Assembly (NCBI RefSeq): GCF_001278075.1
Contig: NZ_CP011340.1
Coordinates: 7,995,501 to 8,059,500, forward strand
Source: Streptomyces pristinaespiralis
GTDB taxonomy: Bacteria > Actinomycetota > Actinomycetes > Streptomycetales > Streptomycetaceae
Reading direction: 5' to 3'
DNA: 64,000 nucleotides
In this document: in pieces, positions 15,793-24,747 of the stretch
Position numbering within the stretch: the first letter of the stretch is position 1
Layout: every line of letters begins with the position of its first letter
The notes under the pieces: model-generated
Seen by the model: the letters and a program-made list of their open reading frames with translations, nothing else
What the model was told of the DNA's origin: nothing
The model's database searches: none
Made by a program: the position numbers and the translations under genes

Positions 15793-18387
15793 TCACGGAC
15801 GACGCGTACGCGTGCGCCGCACGCCCTCGCGGGCCATCTCGTTGGCGGGATCGATCCGCAGGGCCCGCTCGAAGCTGGCGCATGCCTCCTCGTACCGGCC
15901 GAGCTTCTCCAGCGTGATCCCCCGGTTGAACCGAATGCCGCTGTCATCCGGCCAGATCGCGACAGCGTCCTCGTAGCACGTCAGCGCCTCGGCCCAGCGT
16001 CCCGACGTGAACAGGTCGTTGCCCTTGTCCAGCCAGGCCTCTTTGTCGACGGGATCGAGCTCCAGCCGACGCTCGTTCAGCGCCAGCGCTTCCTCATAGC
16101 GGCCGAGGTCTGCCAGCGCACCTCTCTTCACGGCCCACGCCTCCGCGAACCGCTCATCCATGTCGAGGGCGCGGTCGCAGCACTCCATGGCGTCCTCGTG
16201 CCGCTCGAGCCGCCGTAGCGTCCTGGCCCTCTCGACCCAGGCCCACGTCGACCGAGGGTCGCGTGCGACGGCCTGGTCATGGCAGGGGAGAGCCTCTGCC
16301 GGACGGCCGAGTTCGCGCAGGGCGACGGCCTTGTACGTCCATCCGACGGCCAGGGCCGGGTCGATGGCCAACGCGCTTTCGTAGCATGCCAACTGCTCTT
16401 CCCACGGCCCGCCGGCCAAGCCGATGGCACGGCCCTTCTCGACCCATGCACCGTGTGTCTCGGGTCCGATCCGCAGGGCGCGCTCGGCGCACTCCAGCAT
16501 GTCGTCGTAGCGGCCGAGAGCGCAGTGGGTGTGCACATAGGTGGACCACACCTGCCGGGTCTCGGGTGCGATCTCCGCCGCGGTGTCGAGGCATGCGAGG
16601 GCTTCCCCCGGCCGTCCGAGGGCGTTCAGGAGTTGTGCCTTGTTGACCAGGGCCGGGATATGGCGGGGCGCGACGCGCAGGGCCTCGTCGATGTCGTCCA
16701 GAGCGGCGTCCAGCTGTCCGCGCCTCACCCTGAAGTTGGACCGGGAGACGAGGACATACAGGTCACGAGGCCGGAGCTGATAGGCCCGGGCGAGCGACTC
16801 CTCCGCCTCTTCGTAGCGTTCGAGGCCGGCGAGGACCACACCCCTGTTGGCCCACACCAAGCCGTCACGGGGCTCCAGTTCCGCAGCGCGCCCGAAGCAC
16901 GACAGGGCCTCCTCCGGCCTGTCCATGTCCCGGAGAACGGTCCCCCGGCACAGCCAGGCGCTCGGCTCGCGCGGATTCAGTTCGACCGCGCGGTCGTGTG
17001 CGGCCAGAGCCTCGTCGTGGCGATGAAGTTCGTGGAGGCCCATGCCACGCACCTGCCAGAGCTTGCTCAGGACGACCGGCCCCTCGTTTCCCGCCGCTTC
17101 CAGGCCCTTCTGCACGGCGTCGAGGGCGTCCTCGTAGCGGCCCAGATGGTGGAGCGCAAGGCTCCTGGAGACCCATTCCTCCCCGGTCAGGGAGTGCGGC
17201 CGGGCAGTCGCGGGCGCCGGGCCGCCGGTCTCCGCGCGGTACACGTCGTCCAGCCGCTCCCGGACCGCCGCGAAGTCGGCGGGGCGGTTCTCGCGGCGGG
17301 GCTCCGTGCACGCCCTGATCAGGCGGTAGAGCGGCGAGCGACGGGTCCGCCGGTCGGTCGTGCGCTCGACGTACGCCTTGGCCCGGCCGCCGCCCGGCGG
17401 GAGGCGCCCGGTGAGCATCTCGAAGAGGACGACGCCGAAGGCGTAGACGTCGGCGCGGGTGTCCAGGGCCGCGCCCGGTACGAACTGCTCGGGCGCCATG
17501 TAGCGGGGCGTGCCCGCGACCGTGGTGTAGAGCTGCTGCGCGCCGGCCGGCAGTTCGCTCAGGCCGGGCGGCGACGTATCACCGGAGTGGTCGAAGGCCC
17601 TCGCCAGGCCGAAGTCGGTCACCCGGAGCGTGTGGTCGGCGGACAGCAGGCAGTTCGCGGGCTTCACGTCCCGGTGGACGAGACCGAGCTGGTCGTGCGC
17701 GTGCCGGAGCCCGTCGCACAGGTGCCGGGCGAACCGCAGCGCCTGCCGGGGCCGCAACGGCCCACGCCGCAGCAGCCCGGCCAGATCGCCGCCCTCGGCG
17801 TACTCCGTGACCACGCACGGCAGACCCTCGATCCGCTCCACCCACAGCGCCGTCGCCACATGGCGGTGCGGATCCAGCCTGACCCAGGTCAGAGCCTCGC
17901 GCTCGAACCGGTCCCGGTCCTCGTCGCTCCACAGCAGCCGGCAGTCGAACGTCTTCAACGCCATCCGCTTGCCGTCGTCGTCGGAGCGGACGATGTAGAC
18001 GACACCGAACCCTCCCTTGCGCACGTCGAGTACGGTCCAGCCCACGACGTGGCGATCACTCGCCAGCCGACGGCCGACTTCGAAGTTGCTCCGCTTCATC
18101 ACGCCGGACGTGGACCGCAGGCTGTCCAGTCCGCCGGCGGCCGCCTCCGCAACCGGACCGGACGGCTCGGCGTCCAGGGCCCTGGCGTACGCGCGGCGCG
18201 CCATGTCCAGGCGCCCCACCCTGCGGAGGGCTTCGGCGAGTTCGAGATGCGCACGCCCGGCATCCGGGCGCAGCGCCACCGCGTCGCCCAGCAGCCGGGC
18301 GGCGTCCTCGAACCGCCCGGCGGCCATGGCCGCCCGCCCCAGCTCCAGGTAGCGGGCGTACCCGGCATCGGCCTCGACAGTGTCCAC
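15793..18387 (-). CDS. Ser/Thr protein kinase flanked by TPR arrays on both sides
   Basis: 864 residues. Residues 8-80 form about two TPR units (YARYLELGRAAMAAGRFEDA). Residues 105-370 are a kinase domain with KGGFGVVY, ALKTF, HRDVKPANCL, TDFGLAR and RYMAPEQF. From about 405 to 850 follow roughly 12 classical 34-residue TPRs (AWLCRGTVLRDMDRPEEALSC type). No membrane helix. The TPR/kinase/TPR order is unusual; the repeats probably bind partners. GTG start 18387 with GGAG five bases upstream. A monocistronic leftward gene. Its repeats differ in type from those of the kinase at 7643, so the two are not recent duplicates. Confidence 0.9.
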   Translation of the reverse strand: MDTVEADAGYARYLELGRAAMAAGRFEDAARLLGDAVALRPDAGRAHLELAEALRRVGRLDMARRAYARALDAEPSGPVAEAAAGGLDSLRSTSGVMKRSNFEVGRRLASDRHVVGWTVLDVRKGGFGVVYIVRSDDDGKRMALKTFDCRLLWSDEDRDRFEREALTWVRLDPHRHVATALWVERIEGLPCVVTEYAEGGDLAGLLRRGPLRPRQALRFARHLCDGLRHAHDQLGLVHRDVKPANCLLSADHTLRVTDFGLARAFDHSGDTSPPGLSELPAGAQQLYTTVAGTPRYMAPEQFVPGAALDTRADVYAFGVVLFEMLTGRLPPGGGRAKAYVERTTDRRTRRSPLYRLIRACTEPRRENRPADFAAVRERLDDVYRAETGGPAPATARPHSLTGEEWVSRSLALHHLGRYEDALDAVQKGLEAAGNEGPVVLSKLWQVRGMGLHELHRHDEALAAHDRAVELNPREPSAWLCRGTVLRDMDRPEEALSCFGRAAELEPRDGLVWANRGVVLAGLERYEEAEESLARAYQLRPRDLYVLVSRSNFRVRRGQLDAALDDIDEALRVAPRHIPALVNKAQLLNALGRPGEALACLDTAAEIAPETRQVWSTYVHTHCALGRYDDMLECAERALRIGPETHGAWVEKGRAIGLAGGPWEEQLACYESALAIDPALAVGWTYKAVALRELGRPAEALPCHDQAVARDPRSTWAWVERARTLRRLERHEDAMECCDRALDMDERFAEAWAVKRGALADLGRYEEALALNERRLELDPVDKEAWLDKGNDLFTSGRWAEALTCYEDAVAIWPDDSGIRFNRGITLEKLGRYEEACASFERALRIDPANEMAREGVRRTRTRRP

Positions 18388-18662
18388 GGCTGCTCCATCC
18401 CCCGGCGGGTGCCCTGCAACTACTCATCCCTCAGCCCGACTTGAGCGTATAGCGGAACGGCGACCGCCCGGTGATCAGTGCGCGCACCCCTCCGGCGTCA
18501 GGCTTCTCCGTCGCTGCAACTTCCCTGCCCGAAGCTCGCCGAGCCACGCGAGCAGCCCGCACCACTTGCCGGCGAGCGGCTCGGAGCCCGCGGCCTCGCC
18601 GACTTCTCGCGAGCATCGACGACCACCTCGACGACACGTCAGCCACCGGCCTGTCCGAGCCG

Positions 18663-18990
18663 AGCAGGCCGAGCGGACCCAGGTCTTCCTCGGCCGGCTC
18701 GGCAGCACGCGCAAGACCGAACGCACCCGGCTCCGGATCGACTTCGACCGGGCAGCCCGCGTGGTCGCCGGGATCGACGCGGCTTCCGGCGCGGGCAATG
18801 ACGAGAAGCCGGCATGAGGATCTCGGCAGCCCAGGGGGGCGAAACGAGAATCGCATCAGTCCACGATGGGCCGGCTCCTGCGCGGGGAGATCCCGTTCGG
18901 CGGGAAGCGCAACCTCAAGGCCCTCGCCCAAGAGGCGGGGGCCGACCGCGCCGCGTGCTGCGGAAAATCTGACGCTGCATCAGAAAACGT
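18663..18990 (+). pseudogene. degraded pair of small accessory genes
   Basis: One frame reads TQVFLGRLGSTRKTERTRLRIDFDRAARVVAG and ends GAGNDEKPA-stop at 18817; a second, starting near 18868, reads MGRLLRGEIPFGGKRNLKAL then AQEAG before losing sense. Both look like the ends and starts of small adjacent genes, the second with a helix-turn-helix-like segment. I recall similar small proteins near mobile elements in Streptomyces but cannot name the family with confidence. The sequence decays into the promoter region of the next operon. The preceding 18388-18662 shows nothing. Confidence 0.35.
18968..18984 (+). promoter_or_regulatory. TetR-type operator before the nitronate monooxygenase operon
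   Basis: TCTGAC-GCTGC-ATCAGA is a near-perfect palindrome 42 nt upstream of the start. It is framed by GGAAAA on the left and AAAAC on the right, like the site at 43692-43708. No repressor gene is adjacent. Confidence 0.65.
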
Positions 18991-19026
18991 CTTCCCTCGT
19001 CCGGCACCCTGCGGCATCCTGCGCCC

Positions 19027-20136
19027 ATGGAGACGGAGCTGAGCAGACAACTGGGCATCGAGCACGCCATCTTCGGCTTCACCCCGTTCCCCGCGGTGGC
19101 CGCCGCCATCAGCCGCGCCGGAGGCTTCGGCGTACTCGGCGCGGTCCGCTACACCGCGCCGGAGGACCTGCGGCGCGATCTCGACTGGATGCAGGAGCAC
19201 ACCGGCGGCATGCCCTACGGGCTCGACGTCGTCATGCCCGCCAAGAAGGTCGAGGGTGTGAGCGAGGCGGACGTCGAGGCGATGATCCCCGAGACGCACC
19301 GCACGTTCGTGACCGACACCCTCGCCCGGCACGGCGTACCCGAACTGGCCGAGGGCGAGGCCTCCGGATGGCGCATCACCGGCTGGATGGAGCAGGTGGC
19401 CCGCAGCCAGCTCGACGTCGCCTTCGACTATCCGGTCGGACTCCTCGCCAACGCCCTCGGCCCGCCGCCCGCCGACGTCGTCGCACGCGCCCACGACCAC
19501 GGGGTCCTCGTCGCCGCCCTCGCCGGCAGCGCCGCTCACGCCCGCCGCCACGCAGAGGCGGGCATCGACGTCGTCGTCGCCCAGGGGTACGAGGCCGGCG
19601 GCCACACCGGTGAGATCGCCTCCATGGTGCTCACCCCCGAAGTCGTCGAGGCCGTCGACCCCTTGCCGGTCCTCGCGGCCGGAGGCATCGGAAGCGGCCG
19701 GCAGATCGCCGCGGGCCTCGCCCTCGGCGCCCAGGGCGTCTGGCTCGGCTCCCTGTGGCTCACCACCACCGAGGCCACCCTCGGATCCCGCGCCCTCACC
19801 GCGAAACTGCTGGCCGCGGGCTCCGGCGACACCGTCCGCTCCCGCGCCCTCACCGGCAAGCCCGCCCGCCAGCTGCGCACCGCCTGGACGGACGCCTGGG
19901 ACGACCCGGCAGGCCCCGGCACCCTGCCCATGCCGCTGCAGGGACTGCTCGTGGCCGAAGCGGTCTCCCGCATCCAGCGGTACGAGGTCGAGGCGCTGCT
20001 GGGCACGCCCGTCGGCCAGATCGTCGGCCGTATGAACTCCGAGCGCAGCGTGCGGGAGGTCTTCGACGACCTGACCCGCGGCTTCGAGGAGGCAGTCACC
20101 CGCATCAACCGCATCGCCGGAAGGAGCACGTCATGA
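19027..20136 (+). CDS. nitronate monooxygenase family FMN enzyme
   Basis: 369 residues, TIM barrel of the NMO/2-nitropropane dioxygenase family. Visible marks are the N-terminal SQL-type opening RQLGIEHAIFGFTPFP, VVAQGYEAGGHTG with the probable active His, and the FMN phosphate loops VLAAGGIGSGRQIAAGLALG and GVWLGSLWL. The family oxidises alkyl nitronates, but distant members act on CoA thioesters or unknown substrates. ATG 19027 has no clear ribosome site. The stop overlaps the start of an acyl-CoA ligase (ATGA), so the two form an operon, and the shared TetR-like operator points to fatty-acid, steroid or similar catabolism rather than nitronate removal. Confidence 0.85.
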   Translation: METELSRQLGIEHAIFGFTPFPAVAAAISRAGGFGVLGAVRYTAPEDLRRDLDWMQEHTGGMPYGLDVVMPAKKVEGVSEADVEAMIPETHRTFVTDTLARHGVPELAEGEASGWRITGWMEQVARSQLDVAFDYPVGLLANALGPPPADVVARAHDHGVLVAALAGSAAHARRHAEAGIDVVVAQGYEAGGHTGEIASMVLTPEVVEAVDPLPVLAAGGIGSGRQIAAGLALGAQGVWLGSLWLTTTEATLGSRALTAKLLAAGSGDTVRSRALTGKPARQLRTAWTDAWDDPAGPGTLPMPLQGLLVAEAVSRIQRYEVEALLGTPVGQIVGRMNSERSVREVFDDLTRGFEEAVTRINRIAGRSTS

Positions 20137-21707
20137 CCGGTGCACCCGCAGACGCCCCCGTGCCGGCCGGGAACGGCTTCTGGGCGCAGGCCGCCGCCGA
20201 CCCCGGCCGTACCGTACTGACCGATCCCGCCGGCAGGCGCTTGACGGCGGGAGAGCTGCATGCCGCCGCCAACCGGCTGGTGCACGGGCTGCGCGCGGCG
20301 GGCCTCGAACGCGGGGACGCGTTCGCCGTCGTCCTGCCGAACTGCCCGGAACTCGTCGCCGCTCATCTCGCCGCCACCCAGGCGGGGTTCTACCTGGTCC
20401 CCGTCAACCACCACCTCGTCGGACCCGAGATCGCGTGGATCGTCTCCGACTCAGGCGCCAAGGTGCTCGTCGCCCACGAACGCTTCGCCGAAGCGGCGAC
20501 CGCCGCCGCCGACGAGGCGGACCTGCCCCGCACCCACCGCTACGCCGTCGGTGACGTGGCCGGCTTCCGCCCCTACGAGGAACTGCTCGAGGGGCAGCCG
20601 GACACGCCGCCGCAGGGCCGCACGCTCGGCTGGGTCATGAACTACACGTCCGGCACCACCGGCCGTCCGCGCGGCGTCCGGCGGCCGCTGCCGGGAAGGC
20701 TCCCGGAGGAGAGCCACCTCGGCGGCTTCCTCGGCATCTTCGGCATCCGGCCCCACGACGGGAACGTGCACCTCGTCTGCTCGCCGCTCTACCACACGGC
20801 GGTGCTGCAGTTCGCGGCCGCGGCCCTGCACATCGGGCACCCCCTCGTCCTGATGGACAAGTGGACGCCGGAGGAGATGCTGCGCCTCATCGACACCCAC
20901 CGATGCACGCACACCCACATGGTGCCGACCCAGTTCCACCGCCTGCTCGCCCTGCCGGAGGAGGTGAAGCGGCGCTACGACGTCTCCTCGATGCGGCACG
21001 CCGTCCACGGGGCGGCGCCCTGCCCTGAGCACGTGAAGAGAGCCATGATCGACTGGTGGGGCGGCTGTGTGGAGGAGTACTACGCGGCCAGCGAGGGCGG
21101 CGGCGCGTTCGCGACCGCCGACGAATGGCTGAAGAAGCCCGGTACGGTCGGCCGGGCCTGGCCGATCAGTGAGCTCGCCGTGTTCGACGACGAGGGCAAC
21201 CAGCTGCCGCCCGGCGAACTCGGCACGGTCTACATGAAGATGACGACCGGCGGCTTCAGCTACCACCGGGACGAGGCCAAGACGCGGAGCAACCGCATCG
21301 GCGACTTCTTCACCGTCGGCGATCTCGGCCACCTCGACGAGGACGGCTACCTCTTCCTGCGTGACCGCAAGATCGACCTGATCATCTCGGGCGGGGTGAA
21401 CATCTATCCGGCCGAGATCGAGGCCGCGCTGCTCACCCACCCCGCCGTCGCCGACGCGGCGGCCTTCGGCGTCCCGCACGCCGACCGGGGCGAGGAGGTC
21501 AAGGCGGTGGTGGAACCGGCGGACGGCCACCGGCCCGACGACGCCCTCGCGGCCGCGATCCTCACCCACTGCGAACGGCACCTCGCGCCCTACAAGCGCC
21601 CCAGGTCGGTGGAGTTCGTCGCTGCCATGCCACGCGATCCCAACGGCAAGCTCTACAAGCGGCGCCTGCGGGCGCCGTACTGGGAGGGCCACGAACGCGC
21701 CGTGTGA
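20133..21707 (+). CDS. acyl-CoA ligase (AMP-forming)
   Basis: 524 residues, adenylate-forming enzyme. Motif A3 is NYTSGTTGRPRGVRRP, A5 region EYYAASEGG, A7/A8 FFTVGDLGHLDEDGYLFLRDRKIDL, hinge ISGGVNIYPAEIE, and the catalytic Lys near the end in DPNGKLYKRRLRAPY. It activates a carboxylic acid to acyl-AMP and then acyl-CoA. Substrate is not readable; the GRPRGVRRP variant is common in FadD4-like actinobacterial ligases. ATG overlaps the preceding stop, with AAGGAG upstream. Co-regulation with the 43-kb catabolic genes is likely. Confidence 0.9.
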   Translation: MTGAPADAPVPAGNGFWAQAAADPGRTVLTDPAGRRLTAGELHAAANRLVHGLRAAGLERGDAFAVVLPNCPELVAAHLAATQAGFYLVPVNHHLVGPEIAWIVSDSGAKVLVAHERFAEAATAAADEADLPRTHRYAVGDVAGFRPYEELLEGQPDTPPQGRTLGWVMNYTSGTTGRPRGVRRPLPGRLPEESHLGGFLGIFGIRPHDGNVHLVCSPLYHTAVLQFAAAALHIGHPLVLMDKWTPEEMLRLIDTHRCTHTHMVPTQFHRLLALPEEVKRRYDVSSMRHAVHGAAPCPEHVKRAMIDWWGGCVEEYYAASEGGGAFATADEWLKKPGTVGRAWPISELAVFDDEGNQLPPGELGTVYMKMTTGGFSYHRDEAKTRSNRIGDFFTVGDLGHLDEDGYLFLRDRKIDLIISGGVNIYPAEIEAALLTHPAVADAAAFGVPHADRGEEVKAVVEPADGHRPDDALAAAILTHCERHLAPYKRPRSVEFVAAMPRDPNGKLYKRRLRAPYWEGHERAV

Positions 21708-21880
21708 CGGCGGGCGTGTCGCGGGCCACGGGCGGGGCCGGCATCCGGCTACGGCCGCGCCGCGGGCACCGGTCGCGGTGCGGGAGGATCCGTCCCGGCC
21801 TGCACGTCCCCGGGGCCGGGGGAGCCTGCGTCACGTCGTCGGGCGTTCCGGCGCGGCTCTGCGCGGCGCGCGGAGCCGCG

Positions 21881-22726
21881 TCACCGCCTGTGCGAGACGC
21901 CCAGTTCGATGAGGTGGCGCTTGGTCACCCGGCCGCCGTACCCGCCGTCGATCAGGCCCGCGACGCACCCGAGCAGCCCGTTCCTTGCGGCTTCCGGAAG
22001 CGCCCGGTGGCCGGAGTAGGTCCGCAGCAGATCCAGGTACTCCGCCGTGGTGTACGTGAGGTCCTGCTCGTAGCGGCGGAAGACCGTCGGGCCGAACCGG
22101 CCGCTCCGCGCGACCTCTTGGGAATGGTCAGAGCAGTCGACGTCTGCGGCCGGGGGCGGGCGGAGGCCCGGCGGCGTGTCCGGGTCGAAACGCTCGTAGC
22201 AGCGCTGGACCTCGACGAAGAACTCCTCGGTGCCGCCCCTCACATGCTGGCTGCGCACCACCGCGAGTGCCCCGCCCGGTCGCAGCGCGCCGGCGGCCTT
22301 GGCCACCCGCACCGCCGGGTCGATCCAGTGGAACGCCGTCGCCGAGACGACCGCGTCGAACGGCTCCTGTGGGAGCGGCCAGCTCTCGAAGTCCGCGGTC
22401 ACCACCTCCACCGCCGCGGCGCCGGCCCCGGCCAGGTTGCGACGGGCGACCGCGGCCATGCGCGATCCCGCCTCGACGGCCGTGACCCGGCAGCCGCGCC
22501 CGGCCAGAGGCACCGTTGCCTGACCGGTCCCGCAGCCCACCTCGAGCACGCGGCTGCCGGCGCGGATCCCGGCGAGTTCGGCGAGGTCGTCGTACAGCCT
22601 CGCCGGATATCCCGGCCTGGCCCGGTCGTACAGCTCCGCGTCCTCGTCGAAGACCCGGCTCAGACGGGACCGCCGGGACTCCTCGGGGCTGTCGTCCCGT
22701 TTCGCGCGCGTGGTGTTGTCGGGCAC
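21881..22726 (-). CDS. class I SAM-dependent methyltransferase
   Basis: 281 residues. Motif I is RVLEVGCGTGQATVPLAGRG, motif II VTAVEAGSRM, then VVTADFESWPLP and FDAVVSATAFHWIDP, typical of the UbiE-like methyltransferase_11 group. The target is unknown. GTG start 22726; a TAGCCT -10-like element seven bases upstream suggests a leaderless message. The neighbouring leftward hydrolase and a second methyltransferase are separate in sequence and may be individual units. Confidence 0.85.
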   Translation of the reverse strand: MPDNTTRAKRDDSPEESRRSRLSRVFDEDAELYDRARPGYPARLYDDLAELAGIRAGSRVLEVGCGTGQATVPLAGRGCRVTAVEAGSRMAAVARRNLAGAGAAAVEVVTADFESWPLPQEPFDAVVSATAFHWIDPAVRVAKAAGALRPGGALAVVRSQHVRGGTEEFFVEVQRCYERFDPDTPPGLRPPPAADVDCSDHSQEVARSGRFGPTVFRRYEQDLTYTTAEYLDLLRTYSGHRALPEAARNGLLGCVAGLIDGGYGGRVTKRHLIELGVSHRR

Positions 22727-22808
22727 GCGGAGCAGGCTAGCCTGCGTTCCCTTGCGGCGGTGTCCGCATCATGACCGGGAACGACACCGCCGGCGACGTC
22801 ACCCCGGC

Positions 22809-23570
22809 TCAGCCGGACGCCACTGAACTCCCGACCTCGTTCCCCCAAAGGTCCAGGCCCTCGCCCGCCGACGCCCGCACCAGGGCGTCGGTCAGGTCGT
22901 GCGGCGCGGACAGCATCGGGTAGTGGCCGGTGTTCAACTCGAAGTAGGTGACCCCCGGGTCGGCGAGCTTGGCGAACCGGGGGTCACCGGTCCCGTGGAG
23001 GGCTCGGACGACCTCCAGGCTCAGGCCGTTGGCGAGGCAGAGGACGCCCGTGGTGGGAATCGTGCGCCAGTTGCCGGTCAGCTCGAGCGGTTCGGTGACG
23101 GTCCGGACCGGATGCGGTGTGGCCAGGCGGCGGTGGCGCGCCAGCTCGTCGTCGGGCACGCCGTGGACGGGCTCGATCCCGGGCGGGACCGGCAGCACGT
23201 GGCCGTCGGCCGTCCCCGCGAGGTGCGGCATGGACGTGACCACCGCCTCGCCGGACTCGGGAAAGCCGGTGTCCACGAACACCACCCGCTCGACCTTCTC
23301 GGGCCGACGGTCGGCTGCCGCGACGGCGGGGAAGCTGCCGTAGCTGTGCGCCACCAGCACCACTGCTGTGTCCTGGGCGGCGAGGACATCGCTCACCGCG
23401 TCCGTGTGCTCGGCGAGGCCGATCGCCGCGGGGTCCTCGCCGGCCCTCTCGCCGAGCCCCGGGAGGGTCGGCGCGATCGCCCGGTGTCCGCGCGCCGTCA
23501 GCTCGGCGGCCACGGCGTCCCAGGCCCAACCACCCATGAAGAGACCGGGGACCAGCAGAAATGTCGTCAT
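22809..23570 (-). CDS. alpha/beta hydrolase
   Basis: 253 residues starting TTFLLVPGLFMGGWAWDAVA, with the nucleophile elbow VAHSYGS (Ser about 97), and a late His in NTGHYPMLSAP. It is of the salicylate-esterase/hydroxynitrile-lyase-like group that hydrolyses small esters. ATG 23570 with AAAGG upstream. Cytosolic. No obvious operon partner; the closest gene is a leftward methyltransferase about 90 bp away. Confidence 0.85.
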   Translation of the reverse strand: MTTFLLVPGLFMGGWAWDAVAAELTARGHRAIAPTLPGLGERAGEDPAAIGLAEHTDAVSDVLAAQDTAVVLVAHSYGSFPAVAAADRRPEKVERVVFVDTGFPESGEAVVTSMPHLAGTADGHVLPVPPGIEPVHGVPDDELARHRRLATPHPVRTVTEPLELTGNWRTIPTTGVLCLANGLSLEVVRALHGTGDPRFAKLADPGVTYFELNTGHYPMLSAPHDLTDALVRASAGEGLDLWGNEVGSSVASG

Positions 23571-23663
23571 GATCGAGCCTTTCGGAATCTCGGCCGTGTT
23601 GCCGGTCCGAACGTAGGACCTCCCCCTGCGGGAGATTCCATTCCGCGCGACGACCAGGCCCGA

Positions 23664-24428
23664 TCACCCCCGCCGGGTCGGCCGGCCTCGGACCGGCTTG
23701 CGCCACACGGAGACGTGCTTGGGGGAGTCCTGGGTGAACGGCGCCCCGTCCCAGTCCCCGACGCGACGTTCCAGCTCGAGCCCGGCGATCCGTGCCATCA
23801 GGTCGAGCTCCGCGGGCCAGGCGTACCGGTGCCGGGAGTTGCCGCGCCGGTAGCGGCCGTCGTCACCGTCGCGGGTGAAGTGGTGCGAGACGAGAATCTG
23901 CTCGACCAGGTCGAAGGTGTCGAAGCCGAGATGCCGCTCCGAGACGTCGAACGGCACCGCGGTCTGGCCGGGCGGCAGGAACCGCAGCGGCGGCACGCTC
24001 AGCTCGATGACGAACCGGCCGCCGGGCACCAGATGGCGTGCGGCGTTGCGGAAGCACTCGACCTGCTCGTCCTGCGTGAGCAGGTTCGTGATGGTGTTGT
24101 AGACGAGATACACCAGGGTGAACTCGCCGGGGACGACGGTCGTGGCCATGTCCCCGACGGTGACCGGGAGCGAGTCCTCGTCGATCTTGCGCCGCAGGAC
24201 CGCCGCCATGTGCTCCGACAGTTCGATGCCCGCGACCGGCACGCCGCGTTGCCGGAGCGGGACGCCCACTCGTCCGGTTCCGATGGCGAATTCCAGTGCC
24301 CGGCCGTCCCCTGCGAGCTCGGAGAGGAAGGCGAGAGTCGGTTCGAGGACGGCGGCCGAGGACATCTCGGTCTCCTCGGCGTCGTAGCGGTCGGCGGTCG
24401 CACGGGTCCACAGCTCACTGCTCGTCAC
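23664..24428 (-). CDS. class I SAM-dependent methyltransferase
   Basis: 254 residues. SSELWTRATADRYDAEETEM opens the protein, motif I is ALEFAIGTGRVGVPLRQRG, then VAGIELSEHM and FTLVYLVYNTITNLLTQDEQ, and the C-terminus HVSVWRKP. This is a well-known actinobacterial methyltransferase group of unknown substrate. GTG at 24428 is preferred to the frame extending to 24563, because the extra residues have no family likeness. Ribosome site weak. Confidence 0.8.
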   Translation of the reverse strand: MTSSELWTRATADRYDAEETEMSSAAVLEPTLAFLSELAGDGRALEFAIGTGRVGVPLRQRGVPVAGIELSEHMAAVLRRKIDEDSLPVTVGDMATTVVPGEFTLVYLVYNTITNLLTQDEQVECFRNAARHLVPGGRFVIELSVPPLRFLPPGQTAVPFDVSERHLGFDTFDLVEQILVSHHFTRDGDDGRYRRGNSRHRYAWPAELDLMARIAGLELERRVGDWDGAPFTQDSPKHVSVWRKPVRGRPTRRG

Positions 24429-24747
24429 GGGCGGCCACTTTGCCCGGCCCGCAGGGGCAGTGTCGACGCATTTTCCTTCCACCGGACCGGTACGCCGGGC
24501 TGGGAGGGTGGCAAGCGGGAGGTTTTGTACCGCCGTTGAAAGGGACACAGTTGAAGCGGGCAACCACCGCGGCGTCCTCTACGCCGTGTTGTCGTACGGC
24601 GTCGGTACCGATCACCGTGCCGCGTCCTCCGTGACGTGCGGAACCCCTCGTCGAGGCGCACCATTTGAAGTAGGGGGAGCCGTTCGGGTGGGGCCACGGC
24701 GCAGCGATTCGCAGAGATGCGCCGTCGGATTCCGCGGAGGAGTCGCC
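24429..24747. other. divergent promoter region
   Basis: Lies between the leftward methyltransferase and the rightward nuclease-like gene. It is less GC-rich in places (GGTTTTGTACC near 24520). No operator-like palindrome or gene is clear. GGAGGAG at 24736-24742 is the ribosome site of the next gene. Confidence 0.5.

Noticed and set aside
16279..18444. A 721-codon frame opposite the TPR kinase
   Set aside because: No recognisable motif; it mirrors kinase and TPR codons and arises from high GC.
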